From NCBI RefSeq assembly GCF_003432075.1, contig NZ_QWBU01000007.1:1-64000 (forward strand): 64,000 bases of DNA, written 5' to 3'. This document shows positions 7,316-15,865 of this stretch, one piece after another. The translations under genes and the position numbers were made by a program. Below the pieces are notes generated by a model. That model did not search any database, was not told the DNA's origin, and saw nothing but the letters and a program-made list of their open reading frames with translations. This DNA comes from Shinella sp. WSJ-2 (GTDB taxonomy: Bacteria; Pseudomonadota; Alphaproteobacteria; Rhizobiales; Rhizobiaceae). Every line of letters starts with the position of its first letter. The first letter of the stretch is position 1.

Positions 7316-7744
7316 TTATTGAGCCGGAGCGCCTTCGAGACCGACAAGGGCGATCTTGGCGTAACCCGCGCCGCGCAGGAGGTTCATGACATCCATGACG
7401 CTGCCATAGTCCACGGCCTTGTCGGCGCGCAGCAGGATTCGGGTGTCTTTGTTGCCTTCCGTTACGGCATCGAGTTCCGGGCCAAAATTGTCGCGGCCGA
7501 TCGCGCCGTTGCCGATCGAGACCGTCAGATCCTTTTTCAGCGTCATGAAGACCGGCTTGTCTTCGCGCGGCGTCGGTTGCGCGACGGAGGAGGGCAGGTC
7601 GACATTGATGTCGACGGTCGCCAGCGGTGCAGCCACCATGAAGATGATGAGCAGAACCAGCATGACGTCGATGAATGGCGTCACGTTGATTTCGCTGTTC
7701 TCCTCGAGGTCGTCGCCGCCGCCTTCCTTGATCTTGCTGGCCAT
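7316..7744 (-). CDS. exbD: biopolymer transporter ExbD
   Basis: A 142-residue inner-membrane subunit of the TonB-ExbB-ExbD energy transducer, which uses the proton gradient to power outer-membrane receptors. The N-terminal motif ENSEINVTPFIDVMLVLLII has the conserved proton-pathway Asp at residue 26 inside the single membrane helix (about 21-41). A periplasmic domain follows, ending with the ExbD/TolR fold (RILLRADKAVDYGSVMDVMNLLRGAG). The ATG lies four bases after the exbB stop, so the two are one operon. No tonB gene is adjacent. Confidence 0.95.
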   Translation of the reverse strand: MASKIKEGGGDDLEENSEINVTPFIDVMLVLLIIFMVAAPLATVDINVDLPSSVAQPTPREDKPVFMTLKKDLTVSIGNGAIGRDNFGPELDAVTEGNKDTRILLRADKAVDYGSVMDVMNLLRGAGYAKIALVGLEGAPAQ

Positions 7745-7748
7745 GGCG

Positions 7749-8855
7749 TCACCCGAGCTTCACGACGGAGGCGCCGGCGCGCTCGCCGCGCTGGGCGGCA
7801 GGATGGCGAACGGCGCGGCGCACGTCGAGGTCGCGACTGGCGAGACGCTCGATGGCGGCCGAGGCATCGGCGAGGTTCTGGCGGTAGCCGGTGATGGCGC
7901 GGGCCAGGAAGTTGTAGATCACGACGGCGGGAATGGCCGCGACGAGGCCGATGGCGGTGGCAAGCAGCGCTTCGGCGATGCCGGGCGCCACGATGGCGAG
8001 GTTGGTCGTCTGTGCCTTCGAGATGCCGATGAACGAGTTCATGATACCCCAGACGGTGCCGAACAGACCGACGAACGGGGCCGTGGAACCGATGGTGGCA
8101 AGCAGGCCCGTGCCCTTGGCGATGCGGCGGCCGCTGTGCACTTCCATACGGCCGAGGCGAGAGGCGATGCGTTCCTTCACGCCAACGTCGGAGACGTGGT
8201 CGAGCACGGTCTCGGAGGCCTCCATTTCTTCGCGGGCGGCGCGCGTCATGCGGGCGACGAGACCGCGGTTGCGGCCGAGCGCCTGTTCGCCGTCTTCCAG
8301 CCCGCGGGCGGCGATAAGGCGACGCACGGCATGGCTGGCCGAGCGCTGGGCGGCGCCGAGCTCGGCGATCTTGACCAGCAGCACCGTCCAGGTGACGACG
8401 GAGGCGAAGGCGAGGCCGACCATCACGCCCTTCACGACGATATCGGCCGCCATGAACATACCCCATGGCGACAGGTCGTGCGGCAGGCCAGCCTGGCGTG
8501 CGTCTGCCGCATCGTCGACCGCGTCGAGTTCCGTCGCGTCCCCATCGGCAGCCATGGTATCGGTTTCGGCCATCGTTGCCGGGTTGTCGGCGCCGCCTTC
8601 GGTTGCGGTCGGACGTGACGTCGTTTCGGTCGTCGTCGTTGTGGTCGTGCCGGTTGCGGTACTCGTCGGCTGAATCTCGCTGGACTGGGTCTGTGTGGCC
8701 TGCGTCTGTGTGGACTGGATCTGCGTCGATTGGCCGGCAATCGGCTGGCTGTCCGTCTGGACCGTAGGTGTCTCCTGGGTTTGCGCCGAAACGGCGTAGG
8801 GCGCGGTAAGCGCTACCAGGATCATCGCGAAGTGCAGTCGAGACCGTTTCAGCAC
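7749..8855 (-). CDS. exbB: biopolymer transporter ExbB with long Thr/Gln-rich leader
   Basis: A 368-residue protein. A signal-like N-terminus (MLKRSRLHFAMILVALTAPY, ending AVSA) precedes about 100 residues of Gln/Thr/Ser-rich low-complexity sequence (TQIQSTQTQATQTQSSEIQ). The MotA/TolQ/ExbB channel domain has three membrane helices (about 135-160, 260-285 and 300-325) with the motif GTVWGIMNSF. E. coli ExbB lacks the leader, but many alphaproteobacterial ExbB proteins have a similar periplasmic extension. It forms the proton channel with ExbD downstream. A TGA-N9-TCA iron-responsive box lies upstream. Confidence 0.93.
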   Translation of the reverse strand: MLKRSRLHFAMILVALTAPYAVSAQTQETPTVQTDSQPIAGQSTQIQSTQTQATQTQSSEIQPTSTATGTTTTTTTETTSRPTATEGGADNPATMAETDTMAADGDATELDAVDDAADARQAGLPHDLSPWGMFMAADIVVKGVMVGLAFASVVTWTVLLVKIAELGAAQRSASHAVRRLIAARGLEDGEQALGRNRGLVARMTRAAREEMEASETVLDHVSDVGVKERIASRLGRMEVHSGRRIAKGTGLLATIGSTAPFVGLFGTVWGIMNSFIGISKAQTTNLAIVAPGIAEALLATAIGLVAAIPAVVIYNFLARAITGYRQNLADASAAIERLASRDLDVRRAVRHPAAQRGERAGASVVKLG

Positions 8856-8958
8856 GGCGTATTCCTCTTGTATGTCTGACTTTGAGTGCAGCCCGCTCGA
8901 GGACGGGCCGTCGGCGCGGGCGCAAGCACACCGCTAAAACCTGACTGTCCAATACGAC

Positions 8959-9001
8959 ATTATACCCCGGACAGGCAATAATATGTTGAGTAATAAATTC
9001 A
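8959..9001 (-). promoter_or_regulatory. exbB promoter with putative RirA (iron) box
   Basis: TGA-N9-TCA at 8987-9001 (TTGAGTAATAAATTCATGA in context) fits the IRO motif bound by the rhizobial iron-sulfur regulator RirA. A minus-strand TATAAT at 8964-8959 could be the -10. The box would lie at about the -35, about 130 bases before the exbB start. Iron-repressed exbBD expression is typical in rhizobia. The rest of the 322-bp gap (8856-9177) shows no gene; the frame open before the methyltransferase start at 9178 is not protein-like. Confidence 0.55.
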
Positions 9002-9177
9002 TGATAACGCGGAGTAACGAAGCCGATCCCGAAGCGGTGGCGTTACCGGTGGTTTTTGCGCGCAATCGGAAGGCGCCTATGGACACCCGCCCTGAAACCG
9101 CACTAAGAGAATTGCGATGCATCCGGCAGCGGGCCGGGCCTTTGCGCCGGTCTCGCCGTTTTATTCAAGGGCTAGAG

Positions 9178-9831
9178 ATGATTGACTACAAAGCAGCGCG
9201 CACGAAGATGGTGGACAACCAGATCCGTACGACGGACGTGACGTCGCACGAGGTGCTCGACGCCTTCCTGACCGTCGCGCGCGAAGAGTTCGTGCCGGCC
9301 GCGGCAAAGCCGCTCGCCTATATCGATAACGACATCCAGCTTGCTCCCGGCCGCTACCTGATGGAGCCGTCGCCGCTCGCCAAGCTGATCCAGCTCGCCG
9401 AAATCACCAAAAGCGACATCATTCTCGAAGTCGGCTGCGGAACGGGTTACGCCTCGGCGATCCTGTCGCGTCTCGGCAGCTCGGTCGTGGCGCTGGAAAG
9501 CGATGCCGATCTTGCCGCGACGGCAACGGAAACGCTGTCGCGTCTCGGCTATGACAATGTCGCCGTCGTTTCCGGCGATCTCGAAGCCGGCTATGCGGCG
9601 GAAGCACCCTATGACGTGATCTTCGTGCATGGTGCGGTCGAGTTCGTTCCTGCCGCCCTTTTCGCGCAGCTGCGCAATGGCGGCCGCATGGTCGTCGTCG
9701 AAGGCTACGGCAATGCCTCGCAGGCCCGCATCTATATCAAGGAAAGCGGCCATGTTGCGGAGCGCAACGTCTTCAACACGGCCGTCAAGCCGCTACCAGG
9801 CTTCCGCAAGGCGAAAGAATTCGTCTTCTAA
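9178..9831 (+). CDS. protein-L-isoaspartate O-methyltransferase-like protein
   Basis: A 217-residue SAM-dependent methyltransferase of the PCMT family. The start at ATG 9178 (MIDYKAARTKMVDNQIR) matches the usual N-terminus; the frame's earlier starts add a basic leader. SAM motif I is IILEVGCGTGY at about 81-91, preceded by PGRYLMEPSPLAKLIQ, the substrate-loop region. Pcm enzymes repair isoaspartyl residues in aged proteins. A second, more canonical Pcm is encoded at 33.7 kb, so this tolC-linked paralogue may have another substrate. Confidence 0.82.
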   Translation: MIDYKAARTKMVDNQIRTTDVTSHEVLDAFLTVAREEFVPAAAKPLAYIDNDIQLAPGRYLMEPSPLAKLIQLAEITKSDIILEVGCGTGYASAILSRLGSSVVALESDADLAATATETLSRLGYDNVAVVSGDLEAGYAAEAPYDVIFVHGAVEFVPAALFAQLRNGGRMVVVEGYGNASQARIYIKESGHVAERNVFNTAVKPLPGFRKAKEFVF

Positions 9832-10085
9832 GACGGCTTAGCGGCTAAAGACAGGAAGGCCTGCTTTTGTTGCGCTTTGGCAACGGGCCTTTCCTATTGT
9901 CGCTGCCGGACCCGAGGGGACTGGTGCGATCCCTGTTTCCCAAGCAACTTAAACGCACTATTCGCAAGCGGTGCGGGAACCGCTCCGAGCGGATGCCGTG
10001 TGCCGAAAGCATGCGTGCCTCGCGGATGAAAATGTGTCAAAGGGCGGCTCAGTGGCGGGTCGATCCAGGATCGGAGTTTTGTACT

Positions 10086-11468
10086 GTGTCCATTCTTCGT
10101 CGAACCGCCCTTGCCGTTGCGCTCGCCTCCGCTGCCGTAATTCTCCCGCAGGGGGCAGGCGCAGAAACGTTGGCCGGTGCCATGGCCAAGGCCTATGAGA
10201 ACAATCCCGACCTGAACGCTGCCCGCGCGGCCCTGCGCGCCATCGACGAGAACGTGACCATCGCCAAGGCGGGCTATCGACCGCGCATCAGCGCGGTCTC
10301 GGAATACGAAGTAACCGGCACCAAACTGGACAAGCGCCCCTTCTTCGGTCAGCGAAAGACCAAGCAGCTCACCTCCAGTCACGGCATCACCGTCACGCAG
10401 CAGATTTTCGATGGTTTCCAGACGCTGAACCGGGTGAAGGCCGCGGAGCTGAATGTTCTGGCAAGCCGCGAACAGCTGCGCGCCAACGAGATCTCCATCC
10501 TGCTGGCAGCCGTCGAATCTTACGCCAATATCGCCCGCGACCAGCAGGTCGTCGCCATCCGCAAGCAGAACCTCGCCTTCCTAAACGAGCAGCTCAACGC
10601 TGCCAATGCCCGTCTCGATGTCGGTGAAGGCACGCGCACGGATGTGAGCCTTGCCCAGGCCGAGCTTGCTGCTGCCAAGGCGCTTCTGACGGCAGCTGTC
10701 TCCCAGCTCAAGCAGAGCGAGGCGGCCTATGTGCAGATCGTCGGTGTCGCGCCAACGGGGATCAAGCAGCCCGCGGCCGCGAAGAAGGCGATGCCCGCTT
10801 CGCTCGATGCCGCGGTCGCGATGGGCTATCAGGAAAATCCGACCATCCTTTCGGCCATGCGCAGCGCCGACGCCGCCGGTTACAATGTGCGGGTGGCCGA
10901 AGGCACGATGCTGCCGGGGGTCTCGCTGCAGGGCGATCTTTACAAGTCCGTGAACAACGACGCCGGCCCTGCCGATAATCTCACCGGCGCGCTTTCGGCC
11001 CGTGTCGTGGTTCCGCTCTATCAGGGCGGCGCCGAATACGGCCAGATTCGCCAGGCCAAGGAACAGCTCGGCCAGCGCCAGATCCTCGTCGATTCCGCGC
11101 GGCTGGAAGTCCAGCGCACTATCGTTTCCGCCCATGCGCAATATGAAGCGTCTGTGGCGGCCATCGGGGCGATCCGCCAGCAGATCGATGCCGCCAACAT
11201 GGCGCTGAATGGCGTCGTGGAAGAGCGCAATGTCGGCCAGCGCACGACGCTCGACGTGCTGAACGCCCAGCAGAACGTGCTCGACGCCAAGGAAAGCCTC
11301 GTGTCTGCCCAGCGCGACGCCGTCGTCGCCAGCTATTCGCTGATTGCGGCCATGGGGGCGCTGACGGTGCGCAGCCAGGGGCTGGAGGTCACGGAATATC
11401 GCGCCGAGCGCCATTACGAGAAGGTCAAGGACAAGTGGTTCGGCCTCCGCACGGTCGACAGCAACTGA
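10086..11468 (+). CDS. tolC: TolC family outer-membrane efflux protein
   Basis: A 460-residue protein from GTG 10086, chosen because GGAG lies about nine bases upstream and the start gives a clean signal peptide (SILRRTALAVALASAAVILP, then QGAGA|ETLAGA); the ATG at 9867 is too far upstream. Two outer-membrane-efflux-protein repeats follow (about 25-215 and 235-425) with heptad-rich helices and the typical NNPDLNAARAALRAIDENV and DVLNAQQNVLDAKESLVSAQ segments. TolC trimers form the exit duct for type I secretion and RND drug efflux. No inner-membrane partner is adjacent. Confidence 0.94.
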   Translation: MSILRRTALAVALASAAVILPQGAGAETLAGAMAKAYENNPDLNAARAALRAIDENVTIAKAGYRPRISAVSEYEVTGTKLDKRPFFGQRKTKQLTSSHGITVTQQIFDGFQTLNRVKAAELNVLASREQLRANEISILLAAVESYANIARDQQVVAIRKQNLAFLNEQLNAANARLDVGEGTRTDVSLAQAELAAAKALLTAAVSQLKQSEAAYVQIVGVAPTGIKQPAAAKKAMPASLDAAVAMGYQENPTILSAMRSADAAGYNVRVAEGTMLPGVSLQGDLYKSVNNDAGPADNLTGALSARVVVPLYQGGAEYGQIRQAKEQLGQRQILVDSARLEVQRTIVSAHAQYEASVAAIGAIRQQIDAANMALNGVVEERNVGQRTTLDVLNAQQNVLDAKESLVSAQRDAVVASYSLIAAMGALTVRSQGLEVTEYRAERHYEKVKDKWFGLRTVDSN

Positions 11469-11641
11469 CCGGCTCGAGCCTCGTTCTTCGCCGTGCCCTT
11501 GTGGCGGCAAACAAATCTGTGCATCACTCGTAACACATGATTCGCGGCGATTTAGTTCGCCGTCGAACTCGCCTAGGGTTTTGCGGACGTCCGGCAGGTC
11601 TTCGTGCCATGCCGCGGACGCCGCAGAGAACGGGGATAGAA

Positions 11642-12442
11642 ATGGCTCAGCCAAGTGTAGCGCGTGAACCGTCCATGGATGAGATCCTGGCGTCCATCCG
11701 CAAGATCATCGAGAACAACGAAGCTCAGCCGGATTTCGCCGCCGATGCGCAGGATGACGATGGCTTCGATATCTCGACGGAAAGGGATGCCACTCTCCTC
11801 GATCATCCCGTGGTCGTGGAGCAGTTCCATGCGGAGGAAACCCGCTCGGCCTCGGTTCAGTCCCCTGCGCTTGAATCCGTGCAGAGCGCCGGCCAGCCGG
11901 CACAGACTACTGGTCAACCCGCACTGTCGCTGGCGGATGTCGCAGCCCGTGTTCGCGCCGCGTCCGAGCGCCACGTTGCCGCCAACCGCGAACCGGTGGC
12001 CGAGCGCGAGGTGTTTGTTGCCGAGCCGGTACCGCCGGTTGTTGCGCGCGAGGAAAACCCTGTCGTTACGGCGCGTGTCGCCGCTACGGCAAGCCGCTTC
12101 ACGCCGGTAAACGATCGTGTCGCGCCCATTGCCGAGAAGATGGAGCCCCCGGTAGCCAGCAACGAGCCTGTGCAGGCCACCGTTGCCGAGCCGATCGAAG
12201 ACAGCCCTGTCGGCCGCGAGATCGCAGCCCTCGTCTCGCCCGCCGTCGGCGAGCGTGTCGCGCAGTCTTTCGATGCGTTGGCGGAAGCCGTCGATGCCGG
12301 TCCGCGCCGCTCCTTCGACGAGATCGCCGAGGACATGCTGCGCCCGATGCTGCAGGAATGGCTCGACGACAACCTGCCGACCCTGGTGGAGCGGTTGGTG
12401 CGAGAGGAAATCGAACGGGTGGCGCGCGGCCCGCGCCGCTGA
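11642..12442 (+). CDS. popZ: polar organizing protein PopZ (DUF2497)
   Basis: A 266-residue acidic protein. It has the conserved N-terminal helix EPSMDEILASIRKIIEN, about 150 residues of Pro/Val/Glu-rich disordered linker, and the C-terminal oligomerisation helices ending LRPMLQEWLDDNLPTLVERL and VREEIERVARG. PopZ forms polymeric condensates at the cell pole (the growing pole in Rhizobiales) and anchors chromosome segregation and cell-cycle proteins. The gene order tolC-popZ-valS recurs in Rhizobiales. A strong terminator follows. Confidence 0.9.
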   Translation: MAQPSVAREPSMDEILASIRKIIENNEAQPDFAADAQDDDGFDISTERDATLLDHPVVVEQFHAEETRSASVQSPALESVQSAGQPAQTTGQPALSLADVAARVRAASERHVAANREPVAEREVFVAEPVPPVVAREENPVVTARVAATASRFTPVNDRVAPIAEKMEPPVASNEPVQATVAEPIEDSPVGREIAALVSPAVGERVAQSFDALAEAVDAGPRRSFDEIAEDMLRPMLQEWLDDNLPTLVERLVREEIERVARGPRR

Positions 12443-12471
12443 CCGACGCCGTCCTTCTACCAAAGATGGAT

Positions 12472-12506
12472 AAAGCCGCGCCGGGCCACCCGGCGCGGCT
12501 TTTCTT
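12472..12506 (+). terminator. rho-independent terminator after popZ
   Basis: Perfect arms GCCGCGCCGGG and CCCGGCGCGGC around a short loop, followed by TTTTCTT. It is nearly the same sequence as the terminator after valS. Confidence 0.85.
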
Positions 12507-12579
12507 CTGATATTGTTGACTCCATGCCGGCCATCCGGTTTACAAAACCCAACCGATAAACAGCAGGCCACGCACGAAA

Positions 12580-15507
12580 ATGCTTGAAAAAACCTATGAT
12601 TCCGCAGCGGTCGAGCCGCGCATCGCCAAAACGTGGGAAGAGGCGGATGCTTTCCGCGCCGGCGAGGGCGCAAAGCCCGGCGCTGCGACCTTCACTATCG
12701 TGATCCCGCCGCCGAACGTCACGGGTTCGCTGCATATGGGCCATGCGCTCAACAACACGCTGCAGGACATTATGGTCCGCTTCGAGCGCATGCGCGGCAA
12801 GGATGTGTTGTGGCAGCCGGGCATGGACCATGCCGGCATCGCGACCCAGATGGTCGTCGAGCGCAAGCTTGCCGCCGAAAAGCTGCCGGGCCGCCGTGAG
12901 ATGGGCCGCGAGGCCTTCATCGAAAAGGTCTGGGAATGGAAGGCCGAATCGGGTGGTCTGATCTTCAACCAGCTGAAGCGCCTCGGCGCCTCCTGCGACT
13001 GGTCGCGCGAACGCTTCACCATGGATGAGGGCCTCTCCGAAGCCGTGCTCGAAGTCTTCGTCTCTCTCTACAAGGAAGGCCTGATCTACCGCGGCAAGCG
13101 TCTCGTCAACTGGGACCCTAAGTTCGAAACGGCGATTTCCGATCTCGAAGTCGAGAACAAGGAAGTCGACGGCCATATGTGGCACTTCAAGTACCCGCTC
13201 GCCGACGGGGCCACCTATACCTATGTCGAGAAGGACGCTGACGGCAACGTCACCTTCCAGGAAGAGCGCGACTATATTTCCATCGCGACGACTCGCCCCG
13301 AGACGATGCTGGGTGACGGCGCGGTTGCCGTTCACCCGACCGACGAGCGCTATGCGCCGATCGTCGGCAAGCTTTGCGAAATCCCTGTTGGCCCGAAGGA
13401 ACACCGCCGCCTGATCCCGATCATCACCGACGAATATCCGGAGAAGGATTTCGGCTCGGGTGCGGTCAAGATCACCGGCGCGCACGACTTCAACGACTAC
13501 CAGGTCGCCAAGCGCAACAATATTCCGCTCTATCGCCTGATGGACACGCAGGCCGCCATGCGTACCGACGGCGAGCCCTATGCGGTCTACGCCGCGCAGG
13601 CGCTCGAGATCGCCAAGTCCGGCCATGTTCCCGGTGAGGCCGAAGTCGACGACATCAACCTCGTTCCCGACGAATATCGCGGCCTTGACCGCTATGAAGC
13701 CCGCAAGCGCATCGTTGACGCCATCAATGCCGAAGGCCTTGCCGTCACCGTCAAGGACGGCGAAGGCAACGACATTCCGTACGTCGAGAACAAGAAGGTC
13801 ATGCAGCCCTTCGGCGACCGCTCCGGCGTCGTCATCGAGCCGATGCTGACCGACCAGTGGTTCGCCGACGCCAAGACGCTGGCGCAGCCGGCCATCCGCT
13901 CCGTTCGCGAGGGCCGCACCAACTTCGTCCCGAAGAACTGGGAAAAGACCTATTTCGAATGGATGGAAAACATCGAACCGTGGTGCATTTCGCGCCAGCT
14001 TTGGTGGGGCCATCAGATCCCGGCCTGGTATGGTCCGGATGGCCAGGTCTTCGTCGAAAAGACCGAGGAAGAGGCGCTGCACGCCGCCATCCAGCATTAC
14101 ATCGCCCATGAGGGCCCGTGGAAGGCCTGGGTCGAGGAGAAGCTGGAGAACTTTGCGCCGGGCGAGATTCTGACGCGCGACGAGGACGTGCTCGATACCT
14201 GGTTCTCCTCCGCGCTCTGGCCGTTCTCGACGCTCGGCTGGCCGGAAAAGACGCCGGAACTGGCGAAATACTATCAGACCGACGTGCTGGTCACCGGCTT
14301 CGACATCATCTTCTTCTGGGTCGCCCGCATGATGATGATGGGCCTGCACTTCATGAAGGATGAGCTCGGCAACCCCGTCGAGCCGTTCCATACCGTCTAT
14401 GTCCACGCCCTCGTGCGCGACAAGAACGGGCAGAAGATGTCGAAGTCCAAGGGCAACGTCATCGATCCGCTCGAACTCATAGACGAATACGGTGCGGACG
14501 CGCTGCGCTTCACGCTGGCCGTCATGGCTGCGCAGGGTCGCGACGTGAAGCTCGATCCGGCCCGCATCGCCGGTTATCGCAATTTTGGCACCAAGCTGTG
14601 GAACGCCACGCGCTTTGCCGAAATGAACGGCGTCGCCTCCGATCCGAAGTTTGTGCCGGAAGCCGCCTCGTTGACGATCAACCGCTGGATCCTGACGGAG
14701 CTCGCCCGCACGGCGCGCGACGTCACCGAAGCGATCGAGACCTACCGCTTCAACGATGCGGCCGGCACGCTCTACCGCTTCATCTGGAACCAGTTCTGCG
14801 ACTGGTATCTGGAACTGCTGAAGCCGGTCTTCTCCGGTGAGGATGAGGCGGCCAAGGCGGAATCGCAGGCCTGCGCGGCTTATGTTCTGGAAGAGACCTA
14901 CAAGCTCCTCCATCCCTTCATGCCCTTCATGACGGAAGAGCTGTGGGCGCATACGGCGGGCGAGGGCAAGACCCGCGACAGTCTGATCTGCCACGCCGAA
15001 TGGCCGGCACCCGCCTATGGTGACGATGCGGCGGCCGACGAGATCAACTGGCTGATCGACCTCGTATCCGGCATCCGCTCGGTTCGCGCCGAGATGAACG
15101 TGCCGCCGAGCGCCACCGCGCCGCTCATCGTGGTGGGTGCGAATGCGCTGACTCAGAAGCGGCTTGCAACACACGACAGCGCGATCCGTCGCCTGGCGCG
15201 TGTCTCCGAGATCGGCCTCGAAGACGCGGCCCCCAAGGGGGCGGCGCAGATCGTCATCGGCGAGGCAACGGCCTGCCTGCCGCTCGGCAACCTGATCGAT
15301 CTCGGCGCCGAAAAGGCCCGCCTCGAAAAGGCGATCGAAAAGGCGAAGGCGGAAGCCGGGCGCATCCAGGGCAAGCTCTCGAACGAAAAGTTCGTCGCCA
15401 ACGCCAAGCCCGAAGTGGTGGAAGCCGAGCGCGAACGCTTCGCCGAGCTGGAACAGCAGCTCGCCAGCCTCGCCGTGGCGCTGACCCGGGTCAGCGAAGC
15501 CGGCTGA
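12580..15507 (+). CDS. valS: valyl-tRNA synthetase
   Basis: A 975-residue class I aminoacyl-tRNA synthetase that charges tRNA-Val. The signature PPPNVTGSLHMGHA (HIGH equivalent at 52-55) and KMSKSKGN (619-626) form the ATP site. The CP1 editing domain lies between them (TTRPETMLGDGAVAVHPTDE). An anticodon-binding helical domain and a C-terminal coiled coil (GAEKARLEKAIEKAKAEAGR) complete the usual ValRS plan and length. Strong hairpin terminators flank it, so it is transcribed alone. Confidence 0.98.
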   Translation: MLEKTYDSAAVEPRIAKTWEEADAFRAGEGAKPGAATFTIVIPPPNVTGSLHMGHALNNTLQDIMVRFERMRGKDVLWQPGMDHAGIATQMVVERKLAAEKLPGRREMGREAFIEKVWEWKAESGGLIFNQLKRLGASCDWSRERFTMDEGLSEAVLEVFVSLYKEGLIYRGKRLVNWDPKFETAISDLEVENKEVDGHMWHFKYPLADGATYTYVEKDADGNVTFQEERDYISIATTRPETMLGDGAVAVHPTDERYAPIVGKLCEIPVGPKEHRRLIPIITDEYPEKDFGSGAVKITGAHDFNDYQVAKRNNIPLYRLMDTQAAMRTDGEPYAVYAAQALEIAKSGHVPGEAEVDDINLVPDEYRGLDRYEARKRIVDAINAEGLAVTVKDGEGNDIPYVENKKVMQPFGDRSGVVIEPMLTDQWFADAKTLAQPAIRSVREGRTNFVPKNWEKTYFEWMENIEPWCISRQLWWGHQIPAWYGPDGQVFVEKTEEEALHAAIQHYIAHEGPWKAWVEEKLENFAPGEILTRDEDVLDTWFSSALWPFSTLGWPEKTPELAKYYQTDVLVTGFDIIFFWVARMMMMGLHFMKDELGNPVEPFHTVYVHALVRDKNGQKMSKSKGNVIDPLELIDEYGADALRFTLAVMAAQGRDVKLDPARIAGYRNFGTKLWNATRFAEMNGVASDPKFVPEAASLTINRWILTELARTARDVTEAIETYRFNDAAGTLYRFIWNQFCDWYLELLKPVFSGEDEAAKAESQACAAYVLEETYKLLHPFMPFMTEELWAHTAGEGKTRDSLICHAEWPAPAYGDDAAADEINWLIDLVSGIRSVRAEMNVPPSATAPLIVVGANALTQKRLATHDSAIRRLARVSEIGLEDAAPKGAAQIVIGEATACLPLGNLIDLGAEKARLEKAIEKAKAEAGRIQGKLSNEKFVANAKPEVVEAERERFAELEQQLASLAVALTRVSEAG

Positions 15508-15536
15508 TTCCACGCACTGCGTGTGAAAATGACGAC

Positions 15537-15570
15537 AAAGCCGCGCCGGTGACCCCGGCGCGGCTTTTTA
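15537..15570 (+). terminator. rho-independent terminator after valS
   Basis: Arms GCCGCGCCGG and CCGGCGCGGC, loop TGACC, then TTTTTATT. Near twin of the post-popZ terminator at 12472-12506. Confidence 0.85.
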
Positions 15571-15865
15571 TTCGCCTAGTGGCTGCAAAATTCCCATTGT
15601 GGTCGAAATGTGACATGATGTCGCCGGTGTGGAATATCATTCCTGATATCGGGATTGATTTTTGTCATTTTAGTATTTTGTTTCATTCAGCCTCTTTGCT
15701 GAGGTGCTTCAGAAAAATCTTACGTAATTCTGCGGGCGCACACCGGAAATCACGGGCAAGAACTGGGGTTTGCCAAGCCGGCGTGCGTCTTCGATAGTCA
15801 TCGTCGGAGAGGCGCGGGACAGAGGCAGCCGTGCCTGCGCAAAACTTATTCAGGGGAGGTTTTGC
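15571..15865. other. AT-rich leader upstream of the FadL-type porin
   Basis: Counting the valS terminator, 358 bp separate valS from the porin gene. The stretch is AT-rich between 15600 and 15720 and includes paired GATATC-like motifs (AATATCATTCCTGATATC) that could bind a regulator. No ORF is convincing; the ORF running into the porin from 15770 lacks a ribosome site. Confidence 0.4.

Noticed and set aside
9840-9896. inverted repeat AGGAAGGCC...GGGCCTTTCCT before tolC
   Set aside because: Arms are imperfect with a 20-base loop and no T-tract in a useful place; not called as a terminator.
12457-15513. 1018-codon minus-strand open frame opposite valS
   Set aside because: It is a codon-composition shadow of valS in high-GC DNA; the plus-strand protein has all synthetase motifs.
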